Shown one piece after another: positions 18,012-28,125 of a DNA stretch of 64,000 nucleotides; within the stretch, counting starts at the first letter, position 1, and each line of letters opens with the position of its first letter. Source of the DNA: Tenacibaculum sp. AHE14PA (GTDB lineage Bacteria; Bacteroidota; Bacteroidia; Flavobacteriales; Flavobacteriaceae). A model generated the notes under the pieces. It did no database searches. It was not told where the DNA came from and saw only the letters and a program-made list of their open reading frames with translations. The position numbers and the translations under genes are program-made. Location of the stretch: NCBI RefSeq assembly GCF_019278465.1, contig NZ_CP058983.1, positions 2,603,501-2,667,500 of the forward strand, read 5' to 3'.

Positions 18012-19574
18012 ATGTACAAGTTTTCAGGAAAATTAAAAATGCTTGCTATTATTTTAATGGCTGTAGGACTTATAGGAACTGTTTATAGTTTTTATAGTGC
18101 ACCTAAAACATTAGAAGAAGCAAAGGAAATTTTAGCAAATCAGCACGGTGCTCATCATGGAGATAATGCTACTGCTGATTCTCATAAAGCAACAACTCAC
18201 GTTGAAAACGCTAAAGAAGAAGCACAGGCTACAACAGAAATACATGAGGAAGAAAATCATGTTTCTGATAGTATAGCTGTTCATACAGAAAGTGCTGAAG
18301 TTGCACATGTAGCAGATTCAACTAATGCAGAACATAAAGAAGAAGTAAAAGAACAGCATGCTGATGCAGTTGTAAAACATACAGATGCTACACAGGCACA
18401 CGGAGAAAACCATGAAGATGAACATGCCGAACATGCTTTTCATCAAATGCAAAACCGACCTTGGGCAGCTTTTTTTGTTGCTTTAATGTTCTTTTTAGGA
18501 GTTACATTATTAGTATTAGCTTTTTATGCAATACAAAGAGTAGCACAAGCAGGTTGGTCTATCGTATTATTTAGAGTAATGGAAGCTATTACAGCAAATT
18601 TACACTATGTAAGTGCTATAATGTTAGTGTTTTTAATCGCTACTTTTATGCATATGAATCATTTATTCCCTTGGATGGCTGAAGGTGTTTTTGACCCTCA
18701 AAGTCCAAACTACGATGCTGTTGTAGACGGAAAAAAATGGTTTTTAAATACGCCAGGTTGGTTAATGAGAAGTATCTTTTATTTAACTGTTTGGAATGTA
18801 TATCGTTTCTTTATTAGAAAAGGCTCTATAGCTCAAGATAATGGTGACTTAAAATTACATAAGAGAAATTATAATATTTCTGTAGTTTTCTTATTCTTAT
18901 TTATGATTACAGAATCTATGATGTCTTGGGATTGGATTATGGGTATAGACCCTCACTGGTTCTCTACATTATTTGGTTGGTATGTTTTAGCTACTTTCTT
19001 AGTATCTGCTTTAACAGTAATAGCTTTTGTAACAATATATTTAAGAGCGCAAGGTCATTTACCTTTTGTAAATGATAGTCATATTCATGATTTAGCGAAG
19101 TATATGTTTGGTTTTTCAGTATTCTGGACCTACTTATGGTTTGCTCAGTTTATGTTAATTTGGTATGCAGATATTCCAGAAGAAACAACTTATTTCTTAT
19201 TGCGTTTCAATGAATATAAAGTTCCATTTTTAGCAATGGTAGTTATGAACTTTATCTTTCCAATATTATTATTAATCAATAGCGACTTTAAAAGCGTTCC
19301 TTGGTTTGTAACAATAGGAGGAGTTGTAATATTAGCAGGTCATTATTTAGACTTATTTGTAATGATCATGCCAGGAACTGTTGGTGCTCAATACGGATTT
19401 GGGATTGGTGAAATAAGCGGGATTTTATTCTTCTTAGGCTTATTTATTTATGCTACCTTTAGCGCGTTTGCAAAAGCAAATACATTGGCAAAAGGAAACC
19501 CATTCTTACACGAAAGTGAAACTTATCATTACTACAATATCGAACACAGTGGTGAAGATAGTAATGACCATTAA
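18012..19574 (+). CDS. actF: alternative complex III quinone-binding membrane subunit ActF, with His-rich insert
   Basis: A 520-residue NrfD-like membrane subunit. Helix 1 (about 8-28) is followed by a low-complexity segment at roughly 40-148, rich in His, Glu, Ala and Asp with 17 His by count, before the next helix (RPWAAFFVALMFFLGVTLL). The other helices include MSWDWIMGIDPHWFSTLFGWYV, a family hallmark that spans a conserved His. The insert is not needed for the fold and could bind metal or be a disordered linker. Its stop is 34 bases from coxB. Confidence 0.92.
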   Translation: MYKFSGKLKMLAIILMAVGLIGTVYSFYSAPKTLEEAKEILANQHGAHHGDNATADSHKATTHVENAKEEAQATTEIHEEENHVSDSIAVHTESAEVAHVADSTNAEHKEEVKEQHADAVVKHTDATQAHGENHEDEHAEHAFHQMQNRPWAAFFVALMFFLGVTLLVLAFYAIQRVAQAGWSIVLFRVMEAITANLHYVSAIMLVFLIATFMHMNHLFPWMAEGVFDPQSPNYDAVVDGKKWFLNTPGWLMRSIFYLTVWNVYRFFIRKGSIAQDNGDLKLHKRNYNISVVFLFLFMITESMMSWDWIMGIDPHWFSTLFGWYVLATFLVSALTVIAFVTIYLRAQGHLPFVNDSHIHDLAKYMFGFSVFWTYLWFAQFMLIWYADIPEETTYFLLRFNEYKVPFLAMVVMNFIFPILLLINSDFKSVPWFVTIGGVVILAGHYLDLFVMIMPGTVGAQYGFGIGEISGILFFLGLFIYATFSAFAKANTLAKGNPFLHESETYHYYNIEHSGEDSNDH

Positions 19575-19608
19575 TAATTATAATTAATAAACAAATAGTT
19601 TAGATAAT

Positions 19609-20616
19609 ATGCTCGCTTTATTTTATATTTTCATAGCAATTGCAATAGGAGTTAGTTTCTGGCAAATTACTCGTATAATGAATTTTCGCTCTGTAATAGC
19701 TACAGACAAAGACAATGAAACACAAGGTAAATTAGCTATAGGGTTTTTAGTAGCCCTTTATGCAATGATGGTTTATTGTTTAATAGCAATGAATGTAGTA
19801 ATGTTACCAGAGTCTGCTTCTATTGAAGGAGAACATGATGATAACTTATTTAACATTACATTTTGGTTAATTGGTGTTGTTCAGTTTGCAATGCAATTCT
19901 TAATTTTCTTTTTTACATATAAGTATAGAGGTAAAAAAGGAAACAAAGCATTGTTTTATGCAGATAGTCATAAATTAGAATTAATATGGACTACTATTCC
20001 TGCAGTAACAATTGTAATCTTAATTGGTTATGGTTTATGGGCTTGGAATAATATTATGTATGTTGGTGATGACGAAAACCCTATCGAAATTGAAGTATAT
20101 TCTAGACAATTCGATTGGCAAGCACGTTACGCAGGAGTAGATAATGAATTAGGTTTAGGAAATGTTAACTTTATAAAAGGAATTAACTCAATGGGAGTTG
20201 ATATGTCTGATCCAAATTCTCAGGATGATAAAAAAGTAACAGAACTAGTTTTACCAAAAGGGAAAAAGATTTTATTTAAGTTCCGTTCTCAAGATGTATT
20301 ACACTCAGCTTATATGCCTCACTTTAGAGCGCAAATGAACTGTGTACCAGGTATGGTTACTCAATTTGCATTTACACCTAAGTTTACTACTGAAGAGATG
20401 CGTAAAAGCTCTGAGGTAATTGCTAAAACAGATGGAATTAATAAAATTAGAAAAGCAAAAGGTGAAGACCTTTACGAATTTGATTATTTGTTATTGTGTA
20501 ATAAAATTTGTGGTGCATCTCACTACAATATGCAAATGAAAATTACTGTTGTTGAAGAAGCTGAATACAACAAGTGGTTATCAGAACAAAAAACATTAGC
20601 TCAAGTTATTAAATAA
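19609..20616 (+). CDS. coxB: cytochrome c oxidase subunit II (CuA)
   Basis: A 335-residue oxidase subunit II that takes electrons at a binuclear CuA centre. The CuA ligands are seen in DVLHSAYMPHF (first His), and in CNKICGASHYNM near residue 298 (two Cys, His, Met). About four N-terminal membrane helices are visible (5-22, 44-65, 82-104, 129-149) instead of the usual two. No cytochrome c domain is fused, so it is an aa3-type rather than caa3-type subunit. It lies inside the act-cox operon, which fits the known ACIII-oxidase supercomplex. Confidence 0.94.
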   Translation: MLALFYIFIAIAIGVSFWQITRIMNFRSVIATDKDNETQGKLAIGFLVALYAMMVYCLIAMNVVMLPESASIEGEHDDNLFNITFWLIGVVQFAMQFLIFFFTYKYRGKKGNKALFYADSHKLELIWTTIPAVTIVILIGYGLWAWNNIMYVGDDENPIEIEVYSRQFDWQARYAGVDNELGLGNVNFIKGINSMGVDMSDPNSQDDKKVTELVLPKGKKILFKFRSQDVLHSAYMPHFRAQMNCVPGMVTQFAFTPKFTTEEMRKSSEVIAKTDGINKIRKAKGEDLYEFDYLLLCNKICGASHYNMQMKITVVEEAEYNKWLSEQKTLAQVIK

Positions 20617-20643
20617 GATATTTTTTAAAAGTATATATAGATT

Positions 20644-22431
20644 ATGTCAGATCATCATCACAAAGAAACATTTGTAACCAAATACATCTTCAGTCAAGAT
20701 CATAAAATGATCTCGAAACAATTTCTTGTTACGGGTATATTTATGGGTGTTATAGGAGGTTTTATGTCTATGTTATTTCGTTTGCAAATTGCATGGCCAG
20801 AAACATCATTTTCAATTATTGAAGCATTCTTAGGTAACCATCAAACAGATGGAATTATGAATCCTGATATGTACTTAGCATTGGTTACAATTCACGGTAC
20901 AATAATGGTATTTTTTGTATTAACTGCCGGTTTAAGTGGTACGTTTTCAAACTTATTAATTCCATTGCAAATCGGGGCACGTGATATGGCTTCTGGTTTC
21001 TTAAACATGGTATCTTACTGGTTGTTTTTCTTATCATCGGTAATAATGATAATTTCATTATTTGTTGAGGCAGGACCTGCATCAGCTGGATGGACAATTT
21101 ATCCACCTTTATCAGCCTTGCCACAAGCAATTCCTGGTTCAGGTACAGGTATGACATTATGGTTAGTATCTATGGCAATTTTCGTTGCGTCATCATTAAT
21201 AGGATCGTTAAACTACATCGTAACAATTTTAAACTTACGTACAAAAGGAATGAAAATGACAAGATTGCCATTAACAATGTGGGCATTCTTTGTTACAGCT
21301 ATTATTGGTGTTATTTCGTTCCCAGTATTGTTATCTGCTGCTTTATTATTAATTTTTGATAGAAGTTTCGGAACCTCATTTTTCTTGTCAGATATTTTTA
21401 TCTCAGGAGAAGTATTACATTACCAAGGAGGATCACCTGTATTATTTGAACACTTATTTTGGTTCTTAGGGCACCCAGAAGTATATATTATTTTATTACC
21501 AGCATTAGGTCTTACTTCAGAAGTAATATCAACAAATGCTCGTAAGCCAATTTTTGGATACCGTGCAATGATTGGGTCAATCATCGCGATTGCTTTCTTA
21601 TCAACAATTGTATGGGGGCACCACATGTTTGTTACAGGAATGAATCCTTTCTTAGGATCTGTATTTACATTTACAACGGTATTAATTGCAATTCCATCTG
21701 CAGTAAAAGCATTTAATTATGTTACAACATTATGGAAAGGTAACTTACAATTAAATCCAGCCATGTTATTCTCTATCGGATTAGTTTCTACATTCGTAAC
21801 AGGTGGTTTAACAGGATTAGTTTTAGGAGATTCTGCATTAGATATTAACGTACACGATACTTATTTCGTAGTAGCGCATTTCCACTTAGTAATGGGTGTA
21901 TCTGCTTTATTAGGAATGTTTGCTGGTGTGTATCACTGGTTCCCTAAAATGTATGGTAGAATGATGAATAAAACATTAGGTTACTGGCACTTTTGGTTAA
22001 CAATTATCTCTGCTTACGGAGTATTTTTCCCGATGCACTTTGTTGGACTCGCTGGTTTACCTCGTCGTTATTATACAAACTCAAACTTTCCAATGTTTGA
22101 TGATTTAATTGAAATCAACGTATTTATGACTTTAATGGCATTTTTAGGAGGTGCTGCTCAGTTAATATTTTTAGCAAACTTCTTTATCTCAATGTATAGA
22201 GGTAATAAAGCAGAACAGAATCCTTGGAAATCGAATACTTTAGAGTGGACTACACCTGTTGAACATATTCACGGAAACTGGCCAGGTGCTATTCCAGAAG
22301 TTCACAGATGGGCGTATGATTATAGTAAAGTATGGGATGATGAAAATGATCCTAGATTTGGAGAGTATGTGCACGGAAAAGATTTCGTATTACAAATTAC
22401 ACCATTGTTAGATGGAGAAGAACCATCTTAA
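20644..22431 (+). CDS. coxA: cytochrome c oxidase subunit I (heme a3-CuB)
   Basis: A 595-residue oxidase subunit I with 12 membrane helices, where oxygen is reduced and protons pumped. Visible ligands: His in TIHGTIMVFF (low-spin heme), HPEVY (CuB His with its Tyr cross-link), WGHHMFVTGM (two CuB His), and HDTYFVVAHFHLV (heme a3 and heme a His). Length is slightly above the family norm because of a C-terminal tail (PVEHIHGNWPG). Last gene of the operon, closed by a terminator. Subunits III and IV are not adjacent. Confidence 0.96.
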   Translation: MSDHHHKETFVTKYIFSQDHKMISKQFLVTGIFMGVIGGFMSMLFRLQIAWPETSFSIIEAFLGNHQTDGIMNPDMYLALVTIHGTIMVFFVLTAGLSGTFSNLLIPLQIGARDMASGFLNMVSYWLFFLSSVIMIISLFVEAGPASAGWTIYPPLSALPQAIPGSGTGMTLWLVSMAIFVASSLIGSLNYIVTILNLRTKGMKMTRLPLTMWAFFVTAIIGVISFPVLLSAALLLIFDRSFGTSFFLSDIFISGEVLHYQGGSPVLFEHLFWFLGHPEVYIILLPALGLTSEVISTNARKPIFGYRAMIGSIIAIAFLSTIVWGHHMFVTGMNPFLGSVFTFTTVLIAIPSAVKAFNYVTTLWKGNLQLNPAMLFSIGLVSTFVTGGLTGLVLGDSALDINVHDTYFVVAHFHLVMGVSALLGMFAGVYHWFPKMYGRMMNKTLGYWHFWLTIISAYGVFFPMHFVGLAGLPRRYYTNSNFPMFDDLIEINVFMTLMAFLGGAAQLIFLANFFISMYRGNKAEQNPWKSNTLEWTTPVEHIHGNWPGAIPEVHRWAYDYSKVWDDENDPRFGEYVHGKDFVLQITPLLDGEEPS

Positions 22432-22449
22432 TAAATAAAAGAATTTATG

Positions 22450-22485
22450 AAAAGCCTTCCAATATTGGAAGGCTTTTTTGTTTTA
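22450..22485 (+). terminator. terminator of the act-cox operon
   Basis: The stem AAAGCCTTCC/GGAAGGCTTT with a 6-base AATATT centre, which is itself self-complementary, is followed by a T-run. It lies about 20 bases after coxA. Confidence 0.9.
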
Positions 22486-22567
22486 CAATTCTAAATGCTA
22501 TTATGTACCTTAGCATTGGTAATGTTGTTGCGTAACAATTATTACAAAGCAAAAATTATATTTCAAG

Positions 22568-22575
22568 TATATTTG
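22568..22575 (+). promoter_or_regulatory. candidate -7 box of ruvB
   Basis: TATATTTG matches TAnnTTTG and ends 7 bases before the ruvB ATG. A transcript from here would have almost no leader. No good TTTG at the -33 distance is visible, so this is tentative. Confidence 0.3.
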
Positions 22576-22582
22576 TACCTAT

Positions 22583-23605
22583 ATGAACGAAAACTTAAAT
22601 CCTGAAAATACGAATCTATCAAATGACGATTTAGATGTAGAAAAAAAACTACGTCCGCTTTCTTTTGATGACTTTTCAGGACAAGATCAAGCAATTGATA
22701 ATTTAAAAATATTTGTTGAAGCAGCCAATCAACGAGATGAAGCTTTAGATCATACTTTGTTTCACGGTCCTCCGGGATTGGGTAAAACAACCTTGGCACA
22801 TATTTTAGCCAATGAGTTAGGTGTGGGTATTAAAGTTACCTCAGGACCTGTTTTAGATAAGCCAGGAGATTTGGCAGGATTGTTAACAAATCTTGATGAA
22901 CGAGATGTGTTATTTATAGATGAAATTCATCGATTAAGTCCGATTGTAGAAGAATACTTATATTCTGCAATGGAAGACTATAAAATCGATATTATGATTG
23001 AATCTGGACCCAACGCACGTACGGTTCAAATAAATTTAGAACCGTTTACATTAGTAGGAGCTACGACTCGATCTGGATTGTTAACAGCACCAATGAGAGC
23101 TCGTTTTGGAATCAGTAGTCGTTTGCATTATTATTCAACAGAATTACTTACTACTATTATTCAAAGAAGTTCGCAAATATTAGGCGTACCAATTTCTATG
23201 GAAGCAGCTATAGAAATTGCTGGTAGAAGTAGAGGAACACCAAGAATAGCAAACGCATTATTACGAAGAGTTAGAGATTTTGCACAAATAAAAGGTAATG
23301 GAAGTATTACTATAGAAATAGCAGTTTATGCTTTAAAAGCATTGAATGTAGATGCTCATGGATTGGATGAAATGGATAATAAGATTTTAGTAACTATAAT
23401 TGATAAATTTAAAGGAGGACCTGTAGGAATTAGTACAATTGCAACAGCAGTTAGTGAGAATACAGAAACCATTGAAGAAGTATATGAACCGTTTTTAATT
23501 CAACAAGGTTTTATAATGCGTACTCCAAGAGGTAGAGAAGTAACTGATTTGGCTTACCAACATTTAGGGCGAATTAAAGGGAAGAATCAAGGTGAATTAT
23601 TTTAA
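22583..23605 (+). CDS. ruvB: Holliday junction branch-migration helicase RuvB
   Basis: A 340-residue RuvB, the AAA+ motor that drives branch migration with RuvA. Walker A is [11 protein letters not shown] near residue 64, Walker B VLFIDEIH, sensor 1 [11 protein letters not shown], and the arginine finger lies in [12 protein letters not shown]-terminal winged helix contains [16 protein letters not shown]. Length and all motifs are normal. It is followed after 19 bases by an unknown membrane protein, so ruvB may head a short operon. Confidence 0.97.
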   Translation: MNENLNPENTNLSNDDLDVEKKLRPLSFDDFSGQDQAIDNLKIFVEAANQRDEALDHTLFHGPPGLGKTTLAHILANELGVGIKVTSGPVLDKPGDLAGLLTNLDERDVLFIDEIHRLSPIVEEYLYSAMEDYKIDIMIESGPNARTVQINLEPFTLVGATTRSGLLTAPMRARFGISSRLHYYSTELLTTIIQRSSQILGVPISMEAAIEIAGRSRGTPRIANALLRRVRDFAQIKGNGSITIEIAVYALKALNVDAHGLDEMDNKILVTIIDKFKGGPVGISTIATAVSENTETIEEVYEPFLIQQGFIMRTPRGREVTDLAYQHLGRIKGKNQGELF

Positions 23606-23624
23606 GTAATTATTAAACTTCTAA

Positions 23625-24938
23625 ATGGAAAAAGAAAATATTAATAAAAATATATCTAAAGAGCCATCTAACGGATGGATACAAAGGTTAAAAGAAGAGA
23701 GTTGGGAAGCTGAATTACTGGTTTCTGCTATCGCTATTTTCGGAACTTTTAAGCTTTTTGATATTGTTAGTTGGGCAACCAATTTTTTTATTGATGTGTT
23801 AAATCCTAATCAATATTTTATAGCTTATTTCATTGTAACTTTTGGTCTTTTGGCGGTAAGTATGTTAGCAGCAATGTTTGTAATACACTTTGTTTTACGA
23901 GCTTATTGGATAGGTTTGGTAGGGTTGAATTCTGTTTTCCCTGATTACAGTATTGAGGATAGTGTGTATTCTAAAATTTACACAAAAAAAATATTAGAAG
24001 TCTTACCAAAGTTAAAAGAATCAATACAAAAAACAGATGAGCTATGTAGCGTAATTTTTTCAGCAGCATTTACATTGTTGTTTATGTACGCATATATGTC
24101 TCTTTTTGCAAGTGTTTATTTGTTTGTATATAACCTTTTATCAAAATATATAGCTTCATATATTTTATTAATCCCTGCAGGCTTTTTTACGTTTTGCTTA
24201 TTCCTGCAAATGATCATAACACTTATTTCTAATTTAAAAGTAAATAAAGAAAAAGAGAAAATACAAACAATCACTTTTAAAATAAATAAGTTTGTTTCAA
24301 TGTTAACTTTCGGACCATTATATAAATCAATTTTACAAATAACAATGATTTTCGGTTCTAATTTTAAAAAGAAGAAATCGTTGGTATATCTAGTTTTATC
24401 ATTTGTTTTTGTAGGTTTATTTTTAACAATGAATCAAATAATAAAAACAAATATATTTTATTTAGTATCTCATCAAAAATATTTTAATACAACGAAGGTT
24501 TATGCAAGTTTTTATAAAGACGAAAATAAAACAAATACGTTTTTATTAACACCAGAAATAGAATCAGACAAAGTAACTTCGGATGTTTTAAAGATTTTTA
24601 TCCCTGTTTTTAGTTATGAAAAAAACGTAAGAACTCAACTGTGTGGTACTTTAGAAAAAGAGGATGATAAATCATTTGAGTTGGCAAGAGAAGAAATGGA
24701 TGCCTTTACTTTAAATTGTTATAAAGAGTATTATCATATTTATATAGATAATGAAAAAATTACAGCAGATTTTCTGCGGCAACATGGACATTCTAGAACT
24801 AAACAAGCAGGAATTATTTCTTATTTAGATATTTCGAACTTAAAAAAAGGAATACATACTATTAAAGTAAGGAAAGAGCTTAAAAATTCGGAAACCTTGA
24901 AATGGAAAATTAAGTTTTACAAAGTAACAAACAACTAA
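23625..24938 (+). CDS. uncharacterised multi-pass membrane protein
   Basis: 437 residues; no family recognised. A hydrophilic N-terminus with WIQRLKEESWEAELL leads into about five membrane helices: near 30-55, 63-92, 140-165, 170-197 and 252-272. The last 160 residues are soluble and mixed alpha/beta, with Cys pairs absent but single Cys in RTQLCGTLEK and TLNCYKEY. That tail is probably periplasmic or cytoplasmic on one side. It lies 19 bases after ruvB and 35 before the SulP transporter, so it is likely co-transcribed with one of them. No function is claimed. Confidence 0.8.
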   Translation: MEKENINKNISKEPSNGWIQRLKEESWEAELLVSAIAIFGTFKLFDIVSWATNFFIDVLNPNQYFIAYFIVTFGLLAVSMLAAMFVIHFVLRAYWIGLVGLNSVFPDYSIEDSVYSKIYTKKILEVLPKLKESIQKTDELCSVIFSAAFTLLFMYAYMSLFASVYLFVYNLLSKYIASYILLIPAGFFTFCLFLQMIITLISNLKVNKEKEKIQTITFKINKFVSMLTFGPLYKSILQITMIFGSNFKKKKSLVYLVLSFVFVGLFLTMNQIIKTNIFYLVSHQKYFNTTKVYASFYKDENKTNTFLLTPEIESDKVTSDVLKIFIPVFSYEKNVRTQLCGTLEKEDDKSFELAREEMDAFTLNCYKEYYHIYIDNEKITADFLRQHGHSRTKQAGIISYLDISNLKKGIHTIKVRKELKNSETLKWKIKFYKVTNN

Positions 24939-24973
24939 TCTCATTTTTTAAAAAAAGTAAAGTTGATATTTTA

Positions 24974-26704
24974 ATGAAATTATTAAAAAAATTCATACCA
25001 ATTTTAGAGTGGTTACCAAACTACAAAAAATCTCAACTTAGAGGTGATGTTGTAGCAGGTATAACTGTAGCAACGGTTTTAATTCCGCAAGGAATTGCTT
25101 ATGCATTAATTGCAGGTTTACCACCTATTTATGGTTTATATGCTGCTTTGGTACCGCAATTAATGTATGCAATTTTTGGTTCGTCTCGCCAAGTAGCAAT
25201 TGGTCCAGTAGCAATGGATTCTTTAATTGTGGCTACAGGAGTTTCAACATTAGCCTTAATGGGATCAGAAAGTTATATTGCTATTGCTATTTTATTAGCA
25301 TTAATGGTGGGTGGTATTCAGCTTTTAATGGGGCTTTTTCGTTTAGGTTTTATTGTTAATTTTTTATCAAGACCTGTAATAGTAGGATTTACATCTGCGG
25401 TAGCATTAATTATAGGGTTAAATCAATTTAGAAACTTATTAGGAGTAGATTTTTTACAGAGCGATCAGGTACATATTCTTATTGAAGATATCTTTAAAAG
25501 AGTTTCATATTTTAATACCAACACTGCCGTAATCGGAATTATTGCATGTATTATAATTATGATTTTTAGAAAAATCAATAAAAAAATACCCAATGCTTTA
25601 ATAGTTGTAGTAATAGGGATATTGGTAATTCGTTTTTCTAAAGATTATTTTATAGATGTAGCAATTGTAAAAGGGATTCCATCTGGATTACCAGGTTTTA
25701 GTATTCCGGTTATAGATATCGCATTAATAAGAGAATTATTACCAATAGCAATAACCTTAGTTATGGTTGGGTATTTAGAGATTATATCGATAGGTAAAAC
25801 ATTAGAAGCAAAGCAAGATGAATATAGAATAAGACCAAATCAAGAACTTATAGCTTTAGGTTTAAGCAATGTTGTAGGTTCGTTATTTCAATCCTATCCA
25901 TCAACATCAAGCTTTTCTCGTTCGGCAATTAATGAAGAAGCAGGTGGTAAAACAGGTATATCAGCAATTGTATCGGTACTAATAGTTGTACTCACATTGC
26001 TTTTCTTGACACCAGTATTTTATCATTTACCAAAAACAATATTGGCCGCTATTATCATAGTAGCTGTATTTAATTTAATAAATATAAAAGAAGCTAAACG
26101 ACTTTGGACAGCTAATAATTTAGATTTTTGGTTGTTGATAGCAACATTTTTAGCGACTATCTTTTTTGGTATTGAATACGGTATTTTAATAGGTGTAAGC
26201 TTGTCTTTAGTAATCTTAATTTTTAGAACATCACGACCTTATGTAATAGAATTAGGAAAGGTGCCAAACTCTGATTTTTACAGAAATAAAAACAGATTTA
26301 AAGATGTAATTATTGATGATAAAATTTTAGTATTTCGTTTTGATGCACAATTGTTTTATGCCAACTCAAATTATTTTCATGAAAAACTAGATGAAATGGT
26401 CGGGGAAAAAGGAAAATTATTAAAATTAATTGTCTTAGATGCCGAAAGTATTAATAGAGTTGATAGTACCGGAGTAGAAATGCTTAAAGAGCGTATAAAA
26501 TATTACAATAAAAGAAACATTGCATTTTATTTTGCAGGAGTAAAAGGACCCGTTAGAGACGCTTTTTTTAGAGGAGGTCTTTTAGAAGTGGCAAGTATAG
26601 ATCACTTTTTTATGCGTGCCAATGGCGCAGTAAATTTTTTTAAAACAGGAGATAATAAAAATCAAAAAAAATACGCACAGTATATACATCAAGCGTACGA
26701 ATAA
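24974..26704 (+). CDS. SulP family inorganic anion transporter with STAS domain
   Basis: A 576-residue SLC26/SulP transporter. Family landmarks: GDVVAGITVATVLIPQGIAYA near residue 28, LPPIYGLYAALVPQL, and IGPVAMDSLI in the first helices, with about 12-14 membrane segments in all. A STAS domain occupies about 440-555 (IVLDAESINRVDSTGVEML). Substrates of the family include sulfate, bicarbonate and other anions. The next genes handle persulfide sulfur, so sulfate or a related sulfur oxyanion (for instance one made by persulfide oxidation) is a reasonable inference; bicarbonate cannot be excluded. Confidence 0.92.
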   Translation: MKLLKKFIPILEWLPNYKKSQLRGDVVAGITVATVLIPQGIAYALIAGLPPIYGLYAALVPQLMYAIFGSSRQVAIGPVAMDSLIVATGVSTLALMGSESYIAIAILLALMVGGIQLLMGLFRLGFIVNFLSRPVIVGFTSAVALIIGLNQFRNLLGVDFLQSDQVHILIEDIFKRVSYFNTNTAVIGIIACIIIMIFRKINKKIPNALIVVVIGILVIRFSKDYFIDVAIVKGIPSGLPGFSIPVIDIALIRELLPIAITLVMVGYLEIISIGKTLEAKQDEYRIRPNQELIALGLSNVVGSLFQSYPSTSSFSRSAINEEAGGKTGISAIVSVLIVVLTLLFLTPVFYHLPKTILAAIIIVAVFNLINIKEAKRLWTANNLDFWLLIATFLATIFFGIEYGILIGVSLSLVILIFRTSRPYVIELGKVPNSDFYRNKNRFKDVIIDDKILVFRFDAQLFYANSNYFHEKLDEMVGEKGKLLKLIVLDAESINRVDSTGVEMLKERIKYYNKRNIAFYFAGVKGPVRDAFFRGGLLEVASIDHFFMRANGAVNFFKTGDNKNQKKYAQYIHQAYE

Positions 26705-26712
26705 ATAAGATT

Positions 26713-28119
26713 ATGAATATAGAGCAAATTTATACAGGTTGTTTAGCACAAGGAGCATATTATATAGAAAGTAATGGAGAAATAGCAATTATAGATCCGT
26801 TACGCGAAGTAGCACCTTACATAAAAAAAGCAGCAGAAGCTAACGGGAATATTAAATATATTTTTGAAACTCATTTTCATGCAGATTTTGTAAGTGGCCA
26901 CGTAACCTTAGCAGAAAAAACAGGAGCAACAATTGTATACGGTCCAACGGCTAAAACAAATTACAAATCTCATATAGCAACCGATGGGGAAGTTTTTAAA
27001 GTAGGTAATATTACCATTACAGCAATGCACACACCAGGGCATACGATGGAAAGTACTTCGTATTTATTGAAAGATGAAAACGGGAAAAACCACGCAGTTT
27101 TTAGTGGAGACACCTTATTTTTAGGTGATGTTGGGCGTCCAGATTTAGCGCAGAAAGGAACACTTACTCAAGATGATTTAGCGGGACTTTTATATGACAG
27201 CTTACGCACAAAAATAATGACTTTAGAGGATGACGTTATTGTATATCCTGCACACGGAGCAGGTTCTGCTTGTGGAAAAAACTTAAGTAAAGAAACGGTA
27301 GGATCTATTGGTGATCAAAAGAAAACCAATTATGCTTTAAGAGCAGATATGACTAAGGCAGAATTCATAAAAGAAGTAACGGATGGTTTAGCACCACCAC
27401 CGGCTTATTTTCCTTTAAATGTAAAGATGAATAAAGAAGGATATGAATCAATAGATGAAGTTATTAAAAAAGGAGCGATAGCATTATCTGCTGAAGATTT
27501 TGAAAAAGTAAGTAATTCAACAGATGCCATCATTTTAGATGTACGCCATCAATTCGATTTTGTAAAAGGATTTATACCGCAATCAATTTTTATTGGTTTA
27601 GGAGGAACGTTTGCTCCTTGGGTTGGTGCTTTAATTAAAGATGTAACTCAGCCAATTTTATTAATAACGCCTTTAGGAGAAGAAAAAACAGCAATTACAC
27701 GTTTATCTCGCGTAGGTTTTGATAATGTATTAGGGTATTTAGAAGGTGGTTTTGAGACTTGGCAAAAATCAGGAAAAGAAATAGATACTTTACGTTCTGT
27801 ATCGGCAAATGATCTAGAGGAAGCGATAAACAACAAAGCAAAAGTTTTTGATGCCCGAAAACCAGGGGAATATGCAAACGAACATATTATCGATGTGCCA
27901 AGTACGCCATTAGATTTTTTAAATGACCATATATCTGAATTTCCAAAAAAGGAAAATTTTTATATTCATTGTGCCGGTGGTTATCGTTCGGTAATAGCAG
28001 CGTCTATTTTAAAGTCTAGAGGATATCATAATGTAATTGATGTAGCAGGTGGTTATGGAGCCATCAAAAAAACAACAATCAATAGAACGGCCAATGTTTG
28101 TCCGTCAACATTAAAATAA
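26713..28119 (+). CDS. MBL-fold persulfide dioxygenase-like protein with two rhodanese domains
   Basis: A 468-residue cytoplasmic protein. Residues about 1-230 are a metallo-beta-lactamase fold of the ETHE1/persulfide-dioxygenase type with FETHFHADFVSGH near residue 53, HTPGHT and FSGDTLFLGDVGRPDL. The first rhodanese domain (about 255-355) has LLITPLGEE where the active-site Cys loop should be, so it looks inactive. The second (about 365-465) keeps the Cys in HCAGGYRS. The product probably oxidises glutathione-like or small persulfides and handles sulfane sulfur. It is 8 bases after the SulP gene and 6 before a rhodanese lipoprotein, so the three form an operon. Confidence 0.9.
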   Translation: MNIEQIYTGCLAQGAYYIESNGEIAIIDPLREVAPYIKKAAEANGNIKYIFETHFHADFVSGHVTLAEKTGATIVYGPTAKTNYKSHIATDGEVFKVGNITITAMHTPGHTMESTSYLLKDENGKNHAVFSGDTLFLGDVGRPDLAQKGTLTQDDLAGLLYDSLRTKIMTLEDDVIVYPAHGAGSACGKNLSKETVGSIGDQKKTNYALRADMTKAEFIKEVTDGLAPPPAYFPLNVKMNKEGYESIDEVIKKGAIALSAEDFEKVSNSTDAIILDVRHQFDFVKGFIPQSIFIGLGGTFAPWVGALIKDVTQPILLITPLGEEKTAITRLSRVGFDNVLGYLEGGFETWQKSGKEIDTLRSVSANDLEEAINNKAKVFDARKPGEYANEHIIDVPSTPLDFLNDHISEFPKKENFYIHCAGGYRSVIAASILKSRGYHNVIDVAGGYGAIKKTTINRTANVCPSTLK

Positions 28120-28125
28120 AACGAC

